DNA of 12,238 bases from Alphaproteobacteria bacterium (GCA_021297975.1 JAJTHO010000001.1:1-12238); one strand, 5' to 3'; numbered from the stretch's first letter, positions 1-7,476 are shown. The notes: generated by a model from the sequence alone, not told the origin. Numbers and translations are program-made.

Positions 1-1
1 C

Positions 2-133
2 TTCAATGCCAATGTTCGCCATTATCTTGCACGGTTCCGCAGGCGAACGCGCTGCTATTCAAAGTCCCTCGAGATGATTAAACTTTCTTTGCTCGTTCTT
101 TTTGAAAATCATCTTAATCTATTTATAAATTAG
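2..133 (+). mobile_element. 3' end of an IS1-family-like transposase gene (partial, runs off the left edge)
   Basis: An open frame enters from the left edge and runs 43 codons to a TAG at 131-133. The residues include HYLARFRRRTRCYSKSLEM followed by a hydrophobic tail. An arginine/lysine-rich stretch, then CYSKS and a hydrophobic helix, is what I recall from the C-termini of IS1-family DDE transposases. The family call is from memory of that pattern, not from a search. The catalytic domain would lie outside the window. If this is an IS, its right end should fall just past the stop; the run AGTCCCC at 134-140 is a possible terminal repeat end, but the left end is needed to test this. The element points toward sucA and abuts the AT-rich frame at 123-386. 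Another IS family with a similar tail remains possible. Confidence 0.65.
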
Positions 134-386
134 CAGTCCCCTTATAAGATTCCGGGCAAATTTCATGAAGCCTGTTTTTATATCTTTTATCAGCCTCAAT
201 AAGATTGTGAAGCTCGATAGCTCCCGAAATAGATCTTAAAAGAAGCGAAAATATAATAATATTCCAATGGGATCTCGCTATTGGCGTTGTATAGTTACTT
301 GATGCGTCTGCATAAGCTACAAACAGATCAGCTGCTGCAATCGCGTCATTGCAAGATTGAGCGTAAAGATCTTCTCTACCTGTCAT
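123..386 (-). CDS. small AT-rich protein of unknown function directly behind sucA, possibly truncated by the IS
   Basis: The frame encodes 87 residues starting with ATG 5 nt after the sucA stop. AAGG and AGG runs lie upstream of the ATG, partly inside the sucA end. I do not recognise the family. The N-terminal half is alanine-rich and probably helical (DAIAAADLFVAYADASS). The middle is hydrophobic (WNIIIFSLLL), and the rest is charged and helical (ELHNLIEADKRYKNRL). It contains two cysteines. GC over 121-360 is 89 of 240 bases (37%), against 63% in two 60-base lines I counted in sucA, which suggests horizontal origin. The last codons, after CPESYK, fall where the IS end may lie, so the native C-terminus may be lost. 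Its position directly after sucA is where sucB often sits. A chance frame is possible, but the length and composed sequence argue for a real, perhaps broken, gene. Confidence 0.5.
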   Translation of the reverse strand: MTGREDLYAQSCNDAIAAADLFVAYADASSNYTTPIARSHWNIIIFSLLLRSISGAIELHNLIEADKRYKNRLHEICPESYKGTANL

Positions 387-391
387 TTAAC

Positions 392-3274
392 CTATACCTT
401 CAACGCCTCCGCCACAAGCCGCGCCTGCTCTTCATTATGCTTTTTATACAGCCCCGTCGCCGGCGCAGCCGCATCCGCCCGCCCGACAAACACGGGGCGT
501 TTGCCCTTATGCCCCGATGCCTGAAGCACATCCTCTAAGCGCCGATCGAGGAAATGCCAAGCGCCTTGGTTTTGCGGCTCTTCCTGACACCACACCACCT
601 CCGCGTTTTTATAACGCGACAGCTGGTCAACCAGCGACTGTTTCGGGAAGGGGTAAAACTGCTCAAGGCGCACCAAGGCCACATCCTTGATACCCTTTGC
701 CAGCCGCTCTTCCAGCAAATCATAATAAACTTTACCGCTGCACAAAACGACGCGTTTCACCTTGCCGTCGGCAACGATATCCGCGCCCGTTTCCGGCAAC
801 ACCCGGTGGAACGTTGTGTTCGCGCCGAATTCTTCCAGCTTTGACACGCACAGCTTATGCCGCAGCAAGGACTTCGGCGTCATTAGAATCAGCGGCTTGC
901 GGAAATTGCGGCGCAGCTGGCGGCGGAGGATATGAAAATACTGCGCCGGGGTTGAGCAATTGGCCACCTGCCAGTTGTCTTCGGCGCAAAGCTGTAAGAA
1001 CCGTTCCGGGCGGGCGCTGGAGTGTTCGGGCCCCTGCCCTTCATAGCCGTGCGGCAACAACAGCACGATACCCGACATGCGCAGCCACTTTGTTTCGGCG
1101 GAGGCGATAAACTGGTCAATCATCACCTGTGCGCCGTTAACGAAATCGCCAAACTGCCCTTCCCACAGCGTCAACGTGCCCGGCTCGGCCAGCGAATAGC
1201 CATAATCAAAGCCCATCACCGCAAATTCAGACAGCGGGCTGTTCAGCACTTCAAACCGCCCCTGTTCCGGCCACAGATTCGACAGCGGCACGTATTTCGC
1301 CTCGCCGGTCTGGTCAGTCAATTCCGCATGACGGTGTGAGAAGGTGCCGCGCCCGGAATCTTGCCCGGAAAGCCGCACGCCCGAACCTTCCGCGAGAAGC
1401 GTGCCAAACGCTAGCGCCTCACCCGTACCCCAATCAATCCCCTCGCCGGTTTTAAACATGGCGGCTTTCGCCTCCAGCTGGCGGCGGATTTTTGGATTCA
1501 GATCAAAACCTTCTGGAACAAAACACAAGCGTTCACCCACCTGCTTCAATAGGTCAAGGCTGACCCCCGTGCGCCCCTTGCGGTCGTCGCCGCTCGCGGC
1601 CTCAAGCCCTGTCCACGCGCCTTCCAGCCAATCGGCCTTGTTGGGCTTATAGTTTTTGCTAGCGATAAAGGCTTCATCCAGCTGCGCGTTATAGCCCGCA
1701 ACCGCCGCATCGCATTCGCCCTGCGACAGCGTGCCTTCCGCAACCAGCTGCTTGATATACAGCGTGCTCAGCGTGGGGTGTGCGCCAATGGCTTTATACA
1801 TTTGCGGCTGGGTGAAGGCCGGCTCGTCGCTTTCGTTATGGCCATGACGGCGATAGCAAATAATATCCACCACCACATCGCGGCCAAATTCTGCCCGGAA
1901 TTCAGCGGCCAGCCGCGCCACAAACACCACCGCATCGGGGTTATCACCGTTCACATGGAAAATCGGCGCCTGCACCATCCGTGCAACATCCGAGCAATAG
2001 GGGCTGGAGCGCGAGTTTCTGGGGTTGGTCGTGAAACCAATCTGGTTGTTAATCACCAGGTGATACGTGCCGCCGGTTTTATAACCGTCTAAGTCCGACA
2101 GCATGAACGTTTCCGCCACAACCCCCTGCCCGGCAAACGCGGCATCGCCGTGGATAATAACGGCCATCACGCGCCTTCGTTCCGCGTCTTTGAGGCGGTC
2201 TTGTTTCGCGCGCACTTTCCCGGCTACAACCGGGTTTACGGCCTCTAGGTGCGAGGGGTTCGCGGTTAGGGATAAATGGACACTGCGGCCACTGATATCC
2301 CGGTCGCGGCTTGTGCCCATGTGGTATTTCACGTCCCCAGAGCCTTGCACGTCTTCGGGGTTGGCCGGTGTGCCTTGGAATTCCGAGAAAATCGCGGTAA
2401 AGGGCTTACCGATAATGTTCGACAGCACATTCAGCCGCCCCCGGTGCGCCATGCCGAAATAGGCTTCTTGAACGCCTGCCGCCGCGCTCACCCGCAGCAT
2501 TTCCTCAAGCGCTGCAATCGTCACATCCCCGCCCTCAAGCCCGAAACGCTTGGTGCCGGTGTATTTCAGCTGCAGGAACTTCTCAAAGTATTCGGCCTTA
2601 ATCACGTTCTCTAAAACGGTTTTCTTGTCCGCTTTTGTCACCGCCTGGGTGTAATGCTGGTTCTCAAACCGCTCTTGAATCCAGGCTTTGGCCGCCGGGT
2701 CTTGAATATGCATGAACTCAACGCCAATGGGCCCGGCATACGTTGCGTACAAACGCTCGACAATCTGGCGCAGCGTTGGGGTATTAAGGCCGAGCACGTT
2801 ATCAATATAAATCGGGCGCTCTAAATCGGATTCTGTAAAACCATAGCTGCGGTAATCCAGCTCTGGGTGCGGCGCACGCGGCGTTAAGCCCAAGGGGTCA
2901 AGATTCGCCGCCAAATGCCCGCGCACGCGGTACGCGCGAATCAGCATCAGCGCCCGGATGGAATCCACCACCATCGCGCGCGCCTCATCAAGACTGGCCG
3001 CAGGAAGGGCTTTTGCGTCTTTGCCTGCTTTCGCAGCGGCTGTTTTGGGGCTCGCAAACCCGCCAACGTCTAAATCGTTGCTGTTGGCCGCGAATTTCCG
3101 CCCCCAGCTGGGTGCCTGCTGCGGCAGCGCTTGCCCGCCTAGCTCCGAAAACAGCGCGCCCCATTCGGCGGGAACACTGCCGGGGCTGGTGAGATAGCTG
3201 CTGTATAAATCACTGAGATACGCGGCGTTGCCGCCATTGAGGAGTGTCTGTTCAAGGGGGTGCGCTGATGTCAT
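392..3274 (-). CDS. sucA: 2-oxoglutarate dehydrogenase E1 component (thiamine diphosphate dependent)
   Basis: The E1 subunit decarboxylates 2-oxoglutarate and passes the succinyl group to the lipoyl domain of E2 (SucB) in the TCA cycle; it is cytoplasmic. The length of 960 residues is normal for the family. Residues 7-48 form the N-terminal E2-binding segment (LLNGGNAAYLSDLY). Family motifs follow: KRFGLEGGD 242-250, MAHRGRLNVL 275-284, KYHMG 316-320, NPSHLEAVNP 339-348, HGDAAFAGQG 375-384, GGTYHLVINNQIGFTTNP 401-418, the diphosphate/Mg site GDNPDAV 443-449, and YRRHGHNESDEP 474-485. The ATG has no convincing Shine-Dalgarno, yet the N-terminus fits the family, so the start stands. An inverted repeat at 3302-3321 lies upstream. 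sucB does not follow; an AT-rich frame and an IS remnant do. tRNA-Leu lies upstream on the same strand. Confidence 0.98.
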   Translation of the reverse strand: MTSAHPLEQTLLNGGNAAYLSDLYSSYLTSPGSVPAEWGALFSELGGQALPQQAPSWGRKFAANSNDLDVGGFASPKTAAAKAGKDAKALPAASLDEARAMVVDSIRALMLIRAYRVRGHLAANLDPLGLTPRAPHPELDYRSYGFTESDLERPIYIDNVLGLNTPTLRQIVERLYATYAGPIGVEFMHIQDPAAKAWIQERFENQHYTQAVTKADKKTVLENVIKAEYFEKFLQLKYTGTKRFGLEGGDVTIAALEEMLRVSAAAGVQEAYFGMAHRGRLNVLSNIIGKPFTAIFSEFQGTPANPEDVQGSGDVKYHMGTSRDRDISGRSVHLSLTANPSHLEAVNPVVAGKVRAKQDRLKDAERRRVMAVIIHGDAAFAGQGVVAETFMLSDLDGYKTGGTYHLVINNQIGFTTNPRNSRSSPYCSDVARMVQAPIFHVNGDNPDAVVFVARLAAEFRAEFGRDVVVDIICYRRHGHNESDEPAFTQPQMYKAIGAHPTLSTLYIKQLVAEGTLSQGECDAAVAGYNAQLDEAFIASKNYKPNKADWLEGAWTGLEAASGDDRKGRTGVSLDLLKQVGERLCFVPEGFDLNPKIRRQLEAKAAMFKTGEGIDWGTGEALAFGTLLAEGSGVRLSGQDSGRGTFSHRHAELTDQTGEAKYVPLSNLWPEQGRFEVLNSPLSEFAVMGFDYGYSLAEPGTLTLWEGQFGDFVNGAQVMIDQFIASAETKWLRMSGIVLLLPHGYEGQGPEHSSARPERFLQLCAEDNWQVANCSTPAQYFHILRRQLRRNFRKPLILMTPKSLLRHKLCVSKLEEFGANTTFHRVLPETGADIVADGKVKRVVLCSGKVYYDLLEERLAKGIKDVALVRLEQFYPFPKQSLVDQLSRYKNAEVVWCQEEPQNQGAWHFLDRRLEDVLQASGHKGKRPVFVGRADAAAPATGLYKKHNEEQARLVAEALKV

Positions 3275-3280
3275 AAAATC

Positions 3281-3308
3281 TATGTAGCGCGCGGGTATAA
3301 ACGTGCAA
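3281..3308 (-). promoter_or_regulatory. possible sucA promoter, very close to the start codon
   Basis: On the minus strand TTGCAC (3303-3308) is followed after 16 nt by TACATA (3281-3286). The ATG begins only 6 nt further on. If used, transcription would start at or near the A of the ATG, giving a leaderless mRNA, which would fit the missing Shine-Dalgarno. The -10 match is poor, so this is tentative. Confidence 0.25.
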
Positions 3309-3321
3309 CGTATTTTGCACG
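3302..3321. promoter_or_regulatory. perfect inverted repeat upstream of sucA, possible operator
   Basis: CGTGCAA, 6 nt, then TTGCACG: a perfect 7-bp inverted repeat 28-47 bp before the sucA ATG. It covers the TTGCAC that could serve as the sucA -35 element. There is no T-run of terminator quality on either side (only TTTAT on the minus strand), so an operator is more likely than a terminator. The regulator cannot be named from the sequence. Confidence 0.4.
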
Positions 3322-3359
3322 CCGCGTTTACATTCTGTTGCCTAAGGGATACAAAAGAA

Positions 3360-3446
<87 letters not shown>

Positions 3447-3458
3447 AAGTGGAAGGCG

Positions 3459-3486
3459 TTTATAACAGCCGCGCGCAAAGATGCAA
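3459..3486 (-). promoter_or_regulatory. promoter of tRNA-Leu
   Basis: On the minus strand TTGCAT (3481-3486) and TATAAA (3459-3464) are separated by 16 nt. The tRNA 5' end follows 12 nt after the -10 element. The spacing and both hexamers fit a sigma-70 type promoter. It lies between the pabB stop and the tRNA and probably also feeds sucA downstream. Confidence 0.55.
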
Positions 3487-3510
3487 GCTACAGTTTACTT
3501 TTGCCAGAGT

Positions 3511-4806
3511 TTACTTTTCTTCAAGGCAGCGGCGAATACCGCTTATCTTTGTCGCGCACTCCATGCTTTCCGCCGCCGCGTCTGAGCCGTGGGTGATGCC
3601 GCTGCCGCCCCAGAGGGTTGCCGTGTGCGCATCAAAAATCACCGTGCGTATGGCAATATTCATGGAGAGAGCCCCGGTTGCGCTGAAAAAACCGATGCTG
3701 CCGCAATAGGCGCGGCGCGGGGCACGTTCAAGCTCCGCGATAATCTCCATGGCGCGGATTTTCGGTGCGCCGGTTATCGAGCCGCCGGGAAAGGCTGCCA
3801 CAAACGCATCCAGCGCGGTAGTGCCGGGGCTGAGCGTACCGGTAATGGTGGAAACGAGATGATGCACCGTGGGGTGTGTTTCCAGCGCATACAAACTCGG
3901 CACGCGCACTGAACCGGGCACGCACGACTGCGCGATATCGTTGCGTAGCAAATCCACAATCATCAAGTTTTCGGCGCGATTCTTCGGATCTTCTTTTAGC
4001 GTATTTGCATCGGCACTACTCGGTAGCGTGCCTTTGATGGGTCGCGCCGAAACGGTCTGGCCGTCGCTTTCTAGAAACAACTCCGGTGAGGCTGAGAGGA
4101 GAACACTACCATGGCCGCGCCAATACGCAGCATACGGCGCGGGGTGCGCCCCCCGCAAGGCCTTGAAGGCCGTGTAGTACTGGTAGTCTTGTGGCGTTTT
4201 CGCGCACCAGCGCTGCGCCACATTGGCCTGATAAATATCCCCGGCGCGGATATACTCCTGCGTGCGGCGCACTGCGTCGACGTAGTGCCCCTCGTCTTGA
4301 GCCGCGAACAGCAACGAGGGTGCGGCACCCGCCTCATCCACCATGGGTGCACTCTCCAGCAATCCGCGCAGCACTACCGCCTTAGCCGCCGCCGTTTCCT
4401 GCCAGATGAGCCACGCTTGTTTACGGTCATGATCATAGGCCGCCACCACATCGTAGTACCCCAAGGCGATCAGCGGCTCTGTTGCTTCGTACTGGTGCGG
4501 TATGCCTTCGCGTGTACACCCCGCCTCATAATGCCACACGCCCGCCCAGCCCGTTTGAAAGGGCGGCAAACCCGGCAAGGCAGCAGTAGTGCCTGCGGCG
4601 TTGAGCAGCGCCGCCGCCTGCTTTAAGGGGTCGGGTGTGCCCGCAAAAATCTCCAGCATGTCGCGGGGACGCACGGCAATATAACTCACGCCGCCGCCGG
4701 TTTGGCTATCAAGCAGCAGCGCATACGGCTCTGCGGCGAAGCGTGCAAACATGTCCGCCACCGGATGATACGGCAGAGATGCAGCAACAAGTTTACCCGT
4801 CGTCAC
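3511..4806 (-). CDS. pabB: aminodeoxychorismate synthase component I
   Basis: With its glutaminase partner PabA this enzyme turns chorismate and glutamine into 4-amino-4-deoxychorismate, the precursor of p-aminobenzoate for folate. I chose the GTG at 4806: it overlaps the rlmH stop (GTGA), a purine-rich AAGGGG lies 7 nt upstream, and the resulting 431-residue protein starts where the family homology begins. The frame stays open to an ATG at 4905 but would then overlap rlmH by about 100 bp. Chorismate-binding motifs are SASPELFL 238-245, PIKGT 256-260, ENLMIVDLLRNDI 279-291 and GGSITGAPK 341-349. The lysine in PIKGT (K258) marks PabB; anthranilate synthase TrpE has PIAGT there. No PabC lyase domain is fused to the C-terminus. 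It is the last gene of the glyQ-rlmH-pabB operon. Confidence 0.93.
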   Translation of the reverse strand: MTTGKLVAASLPYHPVADMFARFAAEPYALLLDSQTGGGVSYIAVRPRDMLEIFAGTPDPLKQAAALLNAAGTTAALPGLPPFQTGWAGVWHYEAGCTREGIPHQYEATEPLIALGYYDVVAAYDHDRKQAWLIWQETAAAKAVVLRGLLESAPMVDEAGAAPSLLFAAQDEGHYVDAVRRTQEYIRAGDIYQANVAQRWCAKTPQDYQYYTAFKALRGAHPAPYAAYWRGHGSVLLSASPELFLESDGQTVSARPIKGTLPSSADANTLKEDPKNRAENLMIVDLLRNDIAQSCVPGSVRVPSLYALETHPTVHHLVSTITGTLSPGTTALDAFVAAFPGGSITGAPKIRAMEIIAELERAPRRAYCGSIGFFSATGALSMNIAIRTVIFDAHTATLWGGSGITHGSDAAAESMECATKISGIRRCLEEK

Positions 4807-5273
4807 GCCCGCGCCCCTTCCCGGTGATAGGGATGCCCGCGCAGAATGCACTGCGCCCGGTACAGCTGTTCCAGCAGCAGCACCCGCGCCAGCAAATGCG
4901 GCCACGTCATCGCCCCAAACGCGAGGCGGTATTGTGCTTGTTTCAAGTGCTCTGGAAACAGGCCAGCATCCCCGCCGATAAGAAACACCGGCGTGCGGGA
5001 ACTCCCGGCTATTTGGCTGAGCAATTGGCTAAACGCCTGACTGCCCATGGTAGTTCCGCCCTCATCCAGCGCCAGCACTACCGCGTCGCGGCGGAACGCA
5101 CCGGCGTAAAACGCCTCGGCCTGCTGCTGGCCGCGCACGGTAACGGGCGGGTTACTGACGTTTAGCGTGACGGCACTACCAAGACGCCCTAGATAATCGG
5201 CTTCAACAGCGGCGAGATGCTTGTCTTTGTGCTTGCCGGTTGCATAGATGTGCGTGGGGGGAAAGGCCTGCAT
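4803..5273 (-). CDS. rlmH: 23S rRNA (pseudouridine-1915-N3) methyltransferase
   Basis: RlmH is a SPOUT-fold enzyme that methylates pseudouridine 1915 in helix 69 of 23S rRNA on assembled 70S ribosomes. The 156 residues match the family length. Diagnostic segments are LDEGG at 69-73, the SAM-binding loop LIGGDAG at 98-104, and the C-terminal TWPHLLARVLLLEQLYRA (123-140) followed by GHPYHR (146-151), which form the trefoil knot and RNA-binding tail. The ATG lies 3 nt after the glyQ stop and has no Shine-Dalgarno, so translation probably depends on coupling to glyQ. Its own TGA overlaps the pabB GTG start. In many bacteria the neighbour is rsfS; here it is glyQ and pabB. Confidence 0.96.
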   Translation of the reverse strand: MQAFPPTHIYATGKHKDKHLAAVEADYLGRLGSAVTLNVSNPPVTVRGQQQAEAFYAGAFRRDAVVLALDEGGTTMGSQAFSQLLSQIAGSSRTPVFLIGGDAGLFPEHLKQAQYRLAFGAMTWPHLLARVLLLEQLYRAQCILRGHPYHREGARA

Positions 5274-5276
5274 CGG

Positions 5277-6149
5277 CTAGCGCACGTAGTGCTCGCAACA
5301 TGTTTTGGCTAAGTTGCGCACCCGGCCAATATAATTTGCCCGCTCGGTCACGCCAATAGCGCCGCGCGCGTCCAGCAGGTTGAAGGCGTGACTGGCCTTT
5401 AAACACTGGTCATAGGCGGGTAGTGCCAGCTGTTGCGCCAGCAATGCGCCGCATTCGGCCTCCGCGTCGCTAAAATGGCGCAGCAGTTGCTTAACATCGG
5501 CGTGTTCAAAATTGTGGGCGGAATATTCACGTTCGCTGCGGTGAAACACATCGCGGTAGGTGATTTTCGGGCTTTCTTTGCTGCCATCACCGCCGTTAAA
5601 ATTCAAATCAAACACGTTCTCAACGCCTTGAATATACATCGCAAGGCGCTCTAAGCCGTATGTTATCTCAACCGACACCGGATTGCATTCAATCCCGCCC
5701 GCCTGCTGGAAATAGGTGAACTGGGTGACTTCCATACCGTTGCACCACACCTCCCAGCCCAGCCCTGCCGCGCCGAGCGTGGGGCTTTCCCAGTCGTCTT
5801 CAACAAAGCGGATATCGTGCTGTTCCGGGATAACGCCAATGGCGCGGAGGCTATCGAGGTAGAGCGTTTCGATGTTATCCGGCGAGGGCTTTATCAGCAC
5901 TTGAAATTGATAGTAGTGCTGCAACCGGTTGGGGTTTTCACCATAGCGGCCATCGGTTGGCCGCCGTGAAGGCTGCACATACGCGCACGACCATGGGTCA
6001 GATCCCAGCGCGCGCAGCAGGGTTGCCGGATGAAACGTGCCCGCGCCCACCGGCAAATCATAGGGCTGGAGCAGCGCGCAGCCGTGTTGAGCCCAAAACT
6101 CCTGGAGTTTCAGTATCATCGCTTGAAAAGAAAGGACAGGACTCGACAT
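5277..6149 (-). CDS. glyQ: glycyl-tRNA synthetase alpha subunit
   Basis: This is the catalytic alpha chain of the bacterial alpha2beta2 GlyRS, which charges tRNA-Gly in the cytoplasm and needs GlyS (beta) for tRNA recognition. The 290 residues are close to the usual 295-305, with a slightly short C-terminus. Class II and family motifs are VGAGTFHP 34-41, YVQPSRRPTDGRYGENPNR 57-75, GWEVWCNGMEVTQFTYFQQ 131-149 and EITYGLERLAMYIQGV 161-176. The chosen ATG gives the expected short leader before the first conserved helix (MILKLQEFWAQHG); the Shine-Dalgarno is weak. glyS normally follows directly, but here rlmH does, after 3 nt. No beta-subunit sequence is fused to the end, and none lies elsewhere in the window. 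The gene is divergent from the helicase with a 37-bp gap. Confidence 0.98.
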   Translation of the reverse strand: MSSPVLSFQAMILKLQEFWAQHGCALLQPYDLPVGAGTFHPATLLRALGSDPWSCAYVQPSRRPTDGRYGENPNRLQHYYQFQVLIKPSPDNIETLYLDSLRAIGVIPEQHDIRFVEDDWESPTLGAAGLGWEVWCNGMEVTQFTYFQQAGGIECNPVSVEITYGLERLAMYIQGVENVFDLNFNGGDGSKESPKITYRDVFHRSEREYSAHNFEHADVKQLLRHFSDAEAECGALLAQQLALPAYDQCLKASHAFNLLDARGAIGVTERANYIGRVRNLAKTCCEHYVR

Positions 6150-6170
6150 GCTTGCAGTTTACTCAACCAG

Positions 6171-6200
6171 CATCTAGGAATAGCCGATGCTTGCCGTCAA
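6171..6200 (-). promoter_or_regulatory. possible promoter of the glyQ-rlmH-pabB operon
   Basis: On the minus strand TTGACG (6195-6200) lies 18 nt before TAGATG (6171-6176), and the glyQ ATG is 21 nt further. The -35 is good and the -10 weak. The -35 lies inside the start of the divergent helicase gene, as expected for a 37-bp intergenic gap. Confidence 0.35.
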
Positions 6201-7476
6201 GGAAAACCCTGCGTCCCCACCGGCGCTGACCATCACCCCGCAGTTTGCCGCCGCGTTCACGGCGCTGGAAGAGGAAAATCGCCACCTTGCCGTGACGGGT
6301 CCTGCCGGGACGGGTAAGTCCACGTTTTTGAAATTCTTCCGTAGTGAAACGCGCAAAAAAATTGCCGTTGTTGCCCCCACCGGGGTTGCCGCACTGAACG
6401 CTGGCGGCGAGACCATCCATTCTTTCTTTCGCCTTAAGCCCACCTTTATTCCGCCCGCGCAACCACTGCGCGGTGTGAATAAGAAAATCCTGGAACAGCT
6501 TGAAATCTTGGTAATAGATGAGATGTCGATGGTGCGCGCAGATGTGTTTAGCGCCATTTGCCGCCTGTTGCAACAGCACGGCCCTCATCCGAAGCAGCTT
6601 TTGGGCGGCGTGCAGCTCTGTTTGGTCGGCGATCCTTTTCAACTGCCGCCGATTGTTAATGATGCAGAACGAGACACGTTCTTTGAGCACTTCAGCGAGC
6701 CCGGCATCAAGGGCAGCCCCTGGGCGCGGCAAATACCCTGGAAGGGCATCAACCTATCGGAGATTTTTCGCCAAACCGACCCAGAATTTATTGCCAACTT
6801 ACAACGAATGCGCCAAGGCGGGCTCTGCACAGAGACCACTACTTTTTTCAATCAACGGGTCACACAGGCGGCGCAGATTCCCGAAGCCGCCATCATTCTG
6901 ACGCCGCGTAACGCCACCGCCGACAGTATTAACCAGCGCAAGCTTGCGGCATTAACTAGCAAAGCCACCAGCTATACTGCCCAAGCCAAGGGCAGCTTCG
7001 CTGAAAGCAGCACGCAGCCCGCGCCAAAGCTATTGACCCTCAAACCCGGCGCACGGGTGATGTTTACCAAAAACGACACCACCGGCAAACAATGGGTAAA
7101 CGGCACACTGGGCACAGTGAAAAGCTGTTCGGTTGATGAGGTAGTAGTGCTCTTGGAATCAGGCTATGCCGGTCATACCCGCGTTGTAACCGTTGGGCGC
7201 GAGACATGGAAAGCCATCCGCTATGATGTTGATAGCAAGGGCAAAATGGGTGAGAAGACCGTGGGTAGCTATGAGCAACTACCGCTCACCCTCGCCTGGG
7301 CAACCACCATTCACAAAGCGCAAGGCCTGACTCTGGAGCAAGCTGCGCTTGATCTCACCGGCGGCGTGTTTGCGCCGGGGCATCTTTATGTTGCGCTCAG
7401 CCGGGTGCGGCGGCTGGAGGATTTATACTTGATGCAGCCCATCAAAAGTGGGCTTGGCTCGATTATACCGCGTTAG
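6187..7476 (+). CDS. compact Pif1/RecD2-like superfamily 1B DNA helicase
   Basis: The 429-residue protein has the full set of SF1B helicase motifs: Walker A GPAGTGKST 38-46, motif Ia APTGVAALNAGGETIHSFF 63-81, Walker B VIDE 109-112, motif III GDPFQLPP 148-155, the arginine-finger region SEIFRQ 191-196, the region LTPRNA 238-243, the SH3-like GARVMF and NGTLGTV segments (288-311), motif V TTIHKAQG 373-380 and motif VI YVALSRVR 401-408. The family unwinds DNA 5' to 3', including G-quadruplexes and stalled forks. The protein ends right after motif VI, whereas many bacterial relatives carry an extra C-terminal domain, so this is a minimal helicase. AGGA lies 9 nt before the ATG. It is divergent from glyQ, and its stop codon overlaps the convergent flp stop. 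Its specific role in the cell is unknown. Confidence 0.92.
   Translation: MLAVKENPASPPALTITPQFAAAFTALEEENRHLAVTGPAGTGKSTFLKFFRSETRKKIAVVAPTGVAALNAGGETIHSFFRLKPTFIPPAQPLRGVNKKILEQLEILVIDEMSMVRADVFSAICRLLQQHGPHPKQLLGGVQLCLVGDPFQLPPIVNDAERDTFFEHFSEPGIKGSPWARQIPWKGINLSEIFRQTDPEFIANLQRMRQGGLCTETTTFFNQRVTQAAQIPEAAIILTPRNATADSINQRKLAALTSKATSYTAQAKGSFAESSTQPAPKLLTLKPGARVMFTKNDTTGKQWVNGTLGTVKSCSVDEVVVLLESGYAGHTRVVTVGRETWKAIRYDVDSKGKMGEKTVGSYEQLPLTLAWATTIHKAQGLTLEQAALDLTGGVFAPGHLYVALSRVRRLEDLYLMQPIKSGLGSIIPR

Noticed and set aside
72..114. 8-bp inverted repeat AGATGATT/AATCATCT as a terminator
   Set aside because: The loop is 27 nt, the stem is AT-rich, and it lies within the transposase coding end; probably chance.
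697..1110. 137-residue plus-strand frame inside sucA
   Set aside because: Antisense to conserved SucA sequence, rich in Arg/Ala/Pro as expected for an out-of-frame shadow, without a ribosome binding site.
3511..4806. Anthranilate synthase component I (trpE) instead of pabB
   Set aside because: The catalytic motif is PIKGT with lysine, which marks aminodeoxychorismate synthase; TrpE has PIAGT.
6163..6732. 189-residue minus-strand frame opposite the helicase
   Set aside because: It is antisense to the conserved helicase motifs, has no recognisable domain and overlaps the glyQ promoter; it is a shadow of high-GC coding sequence.
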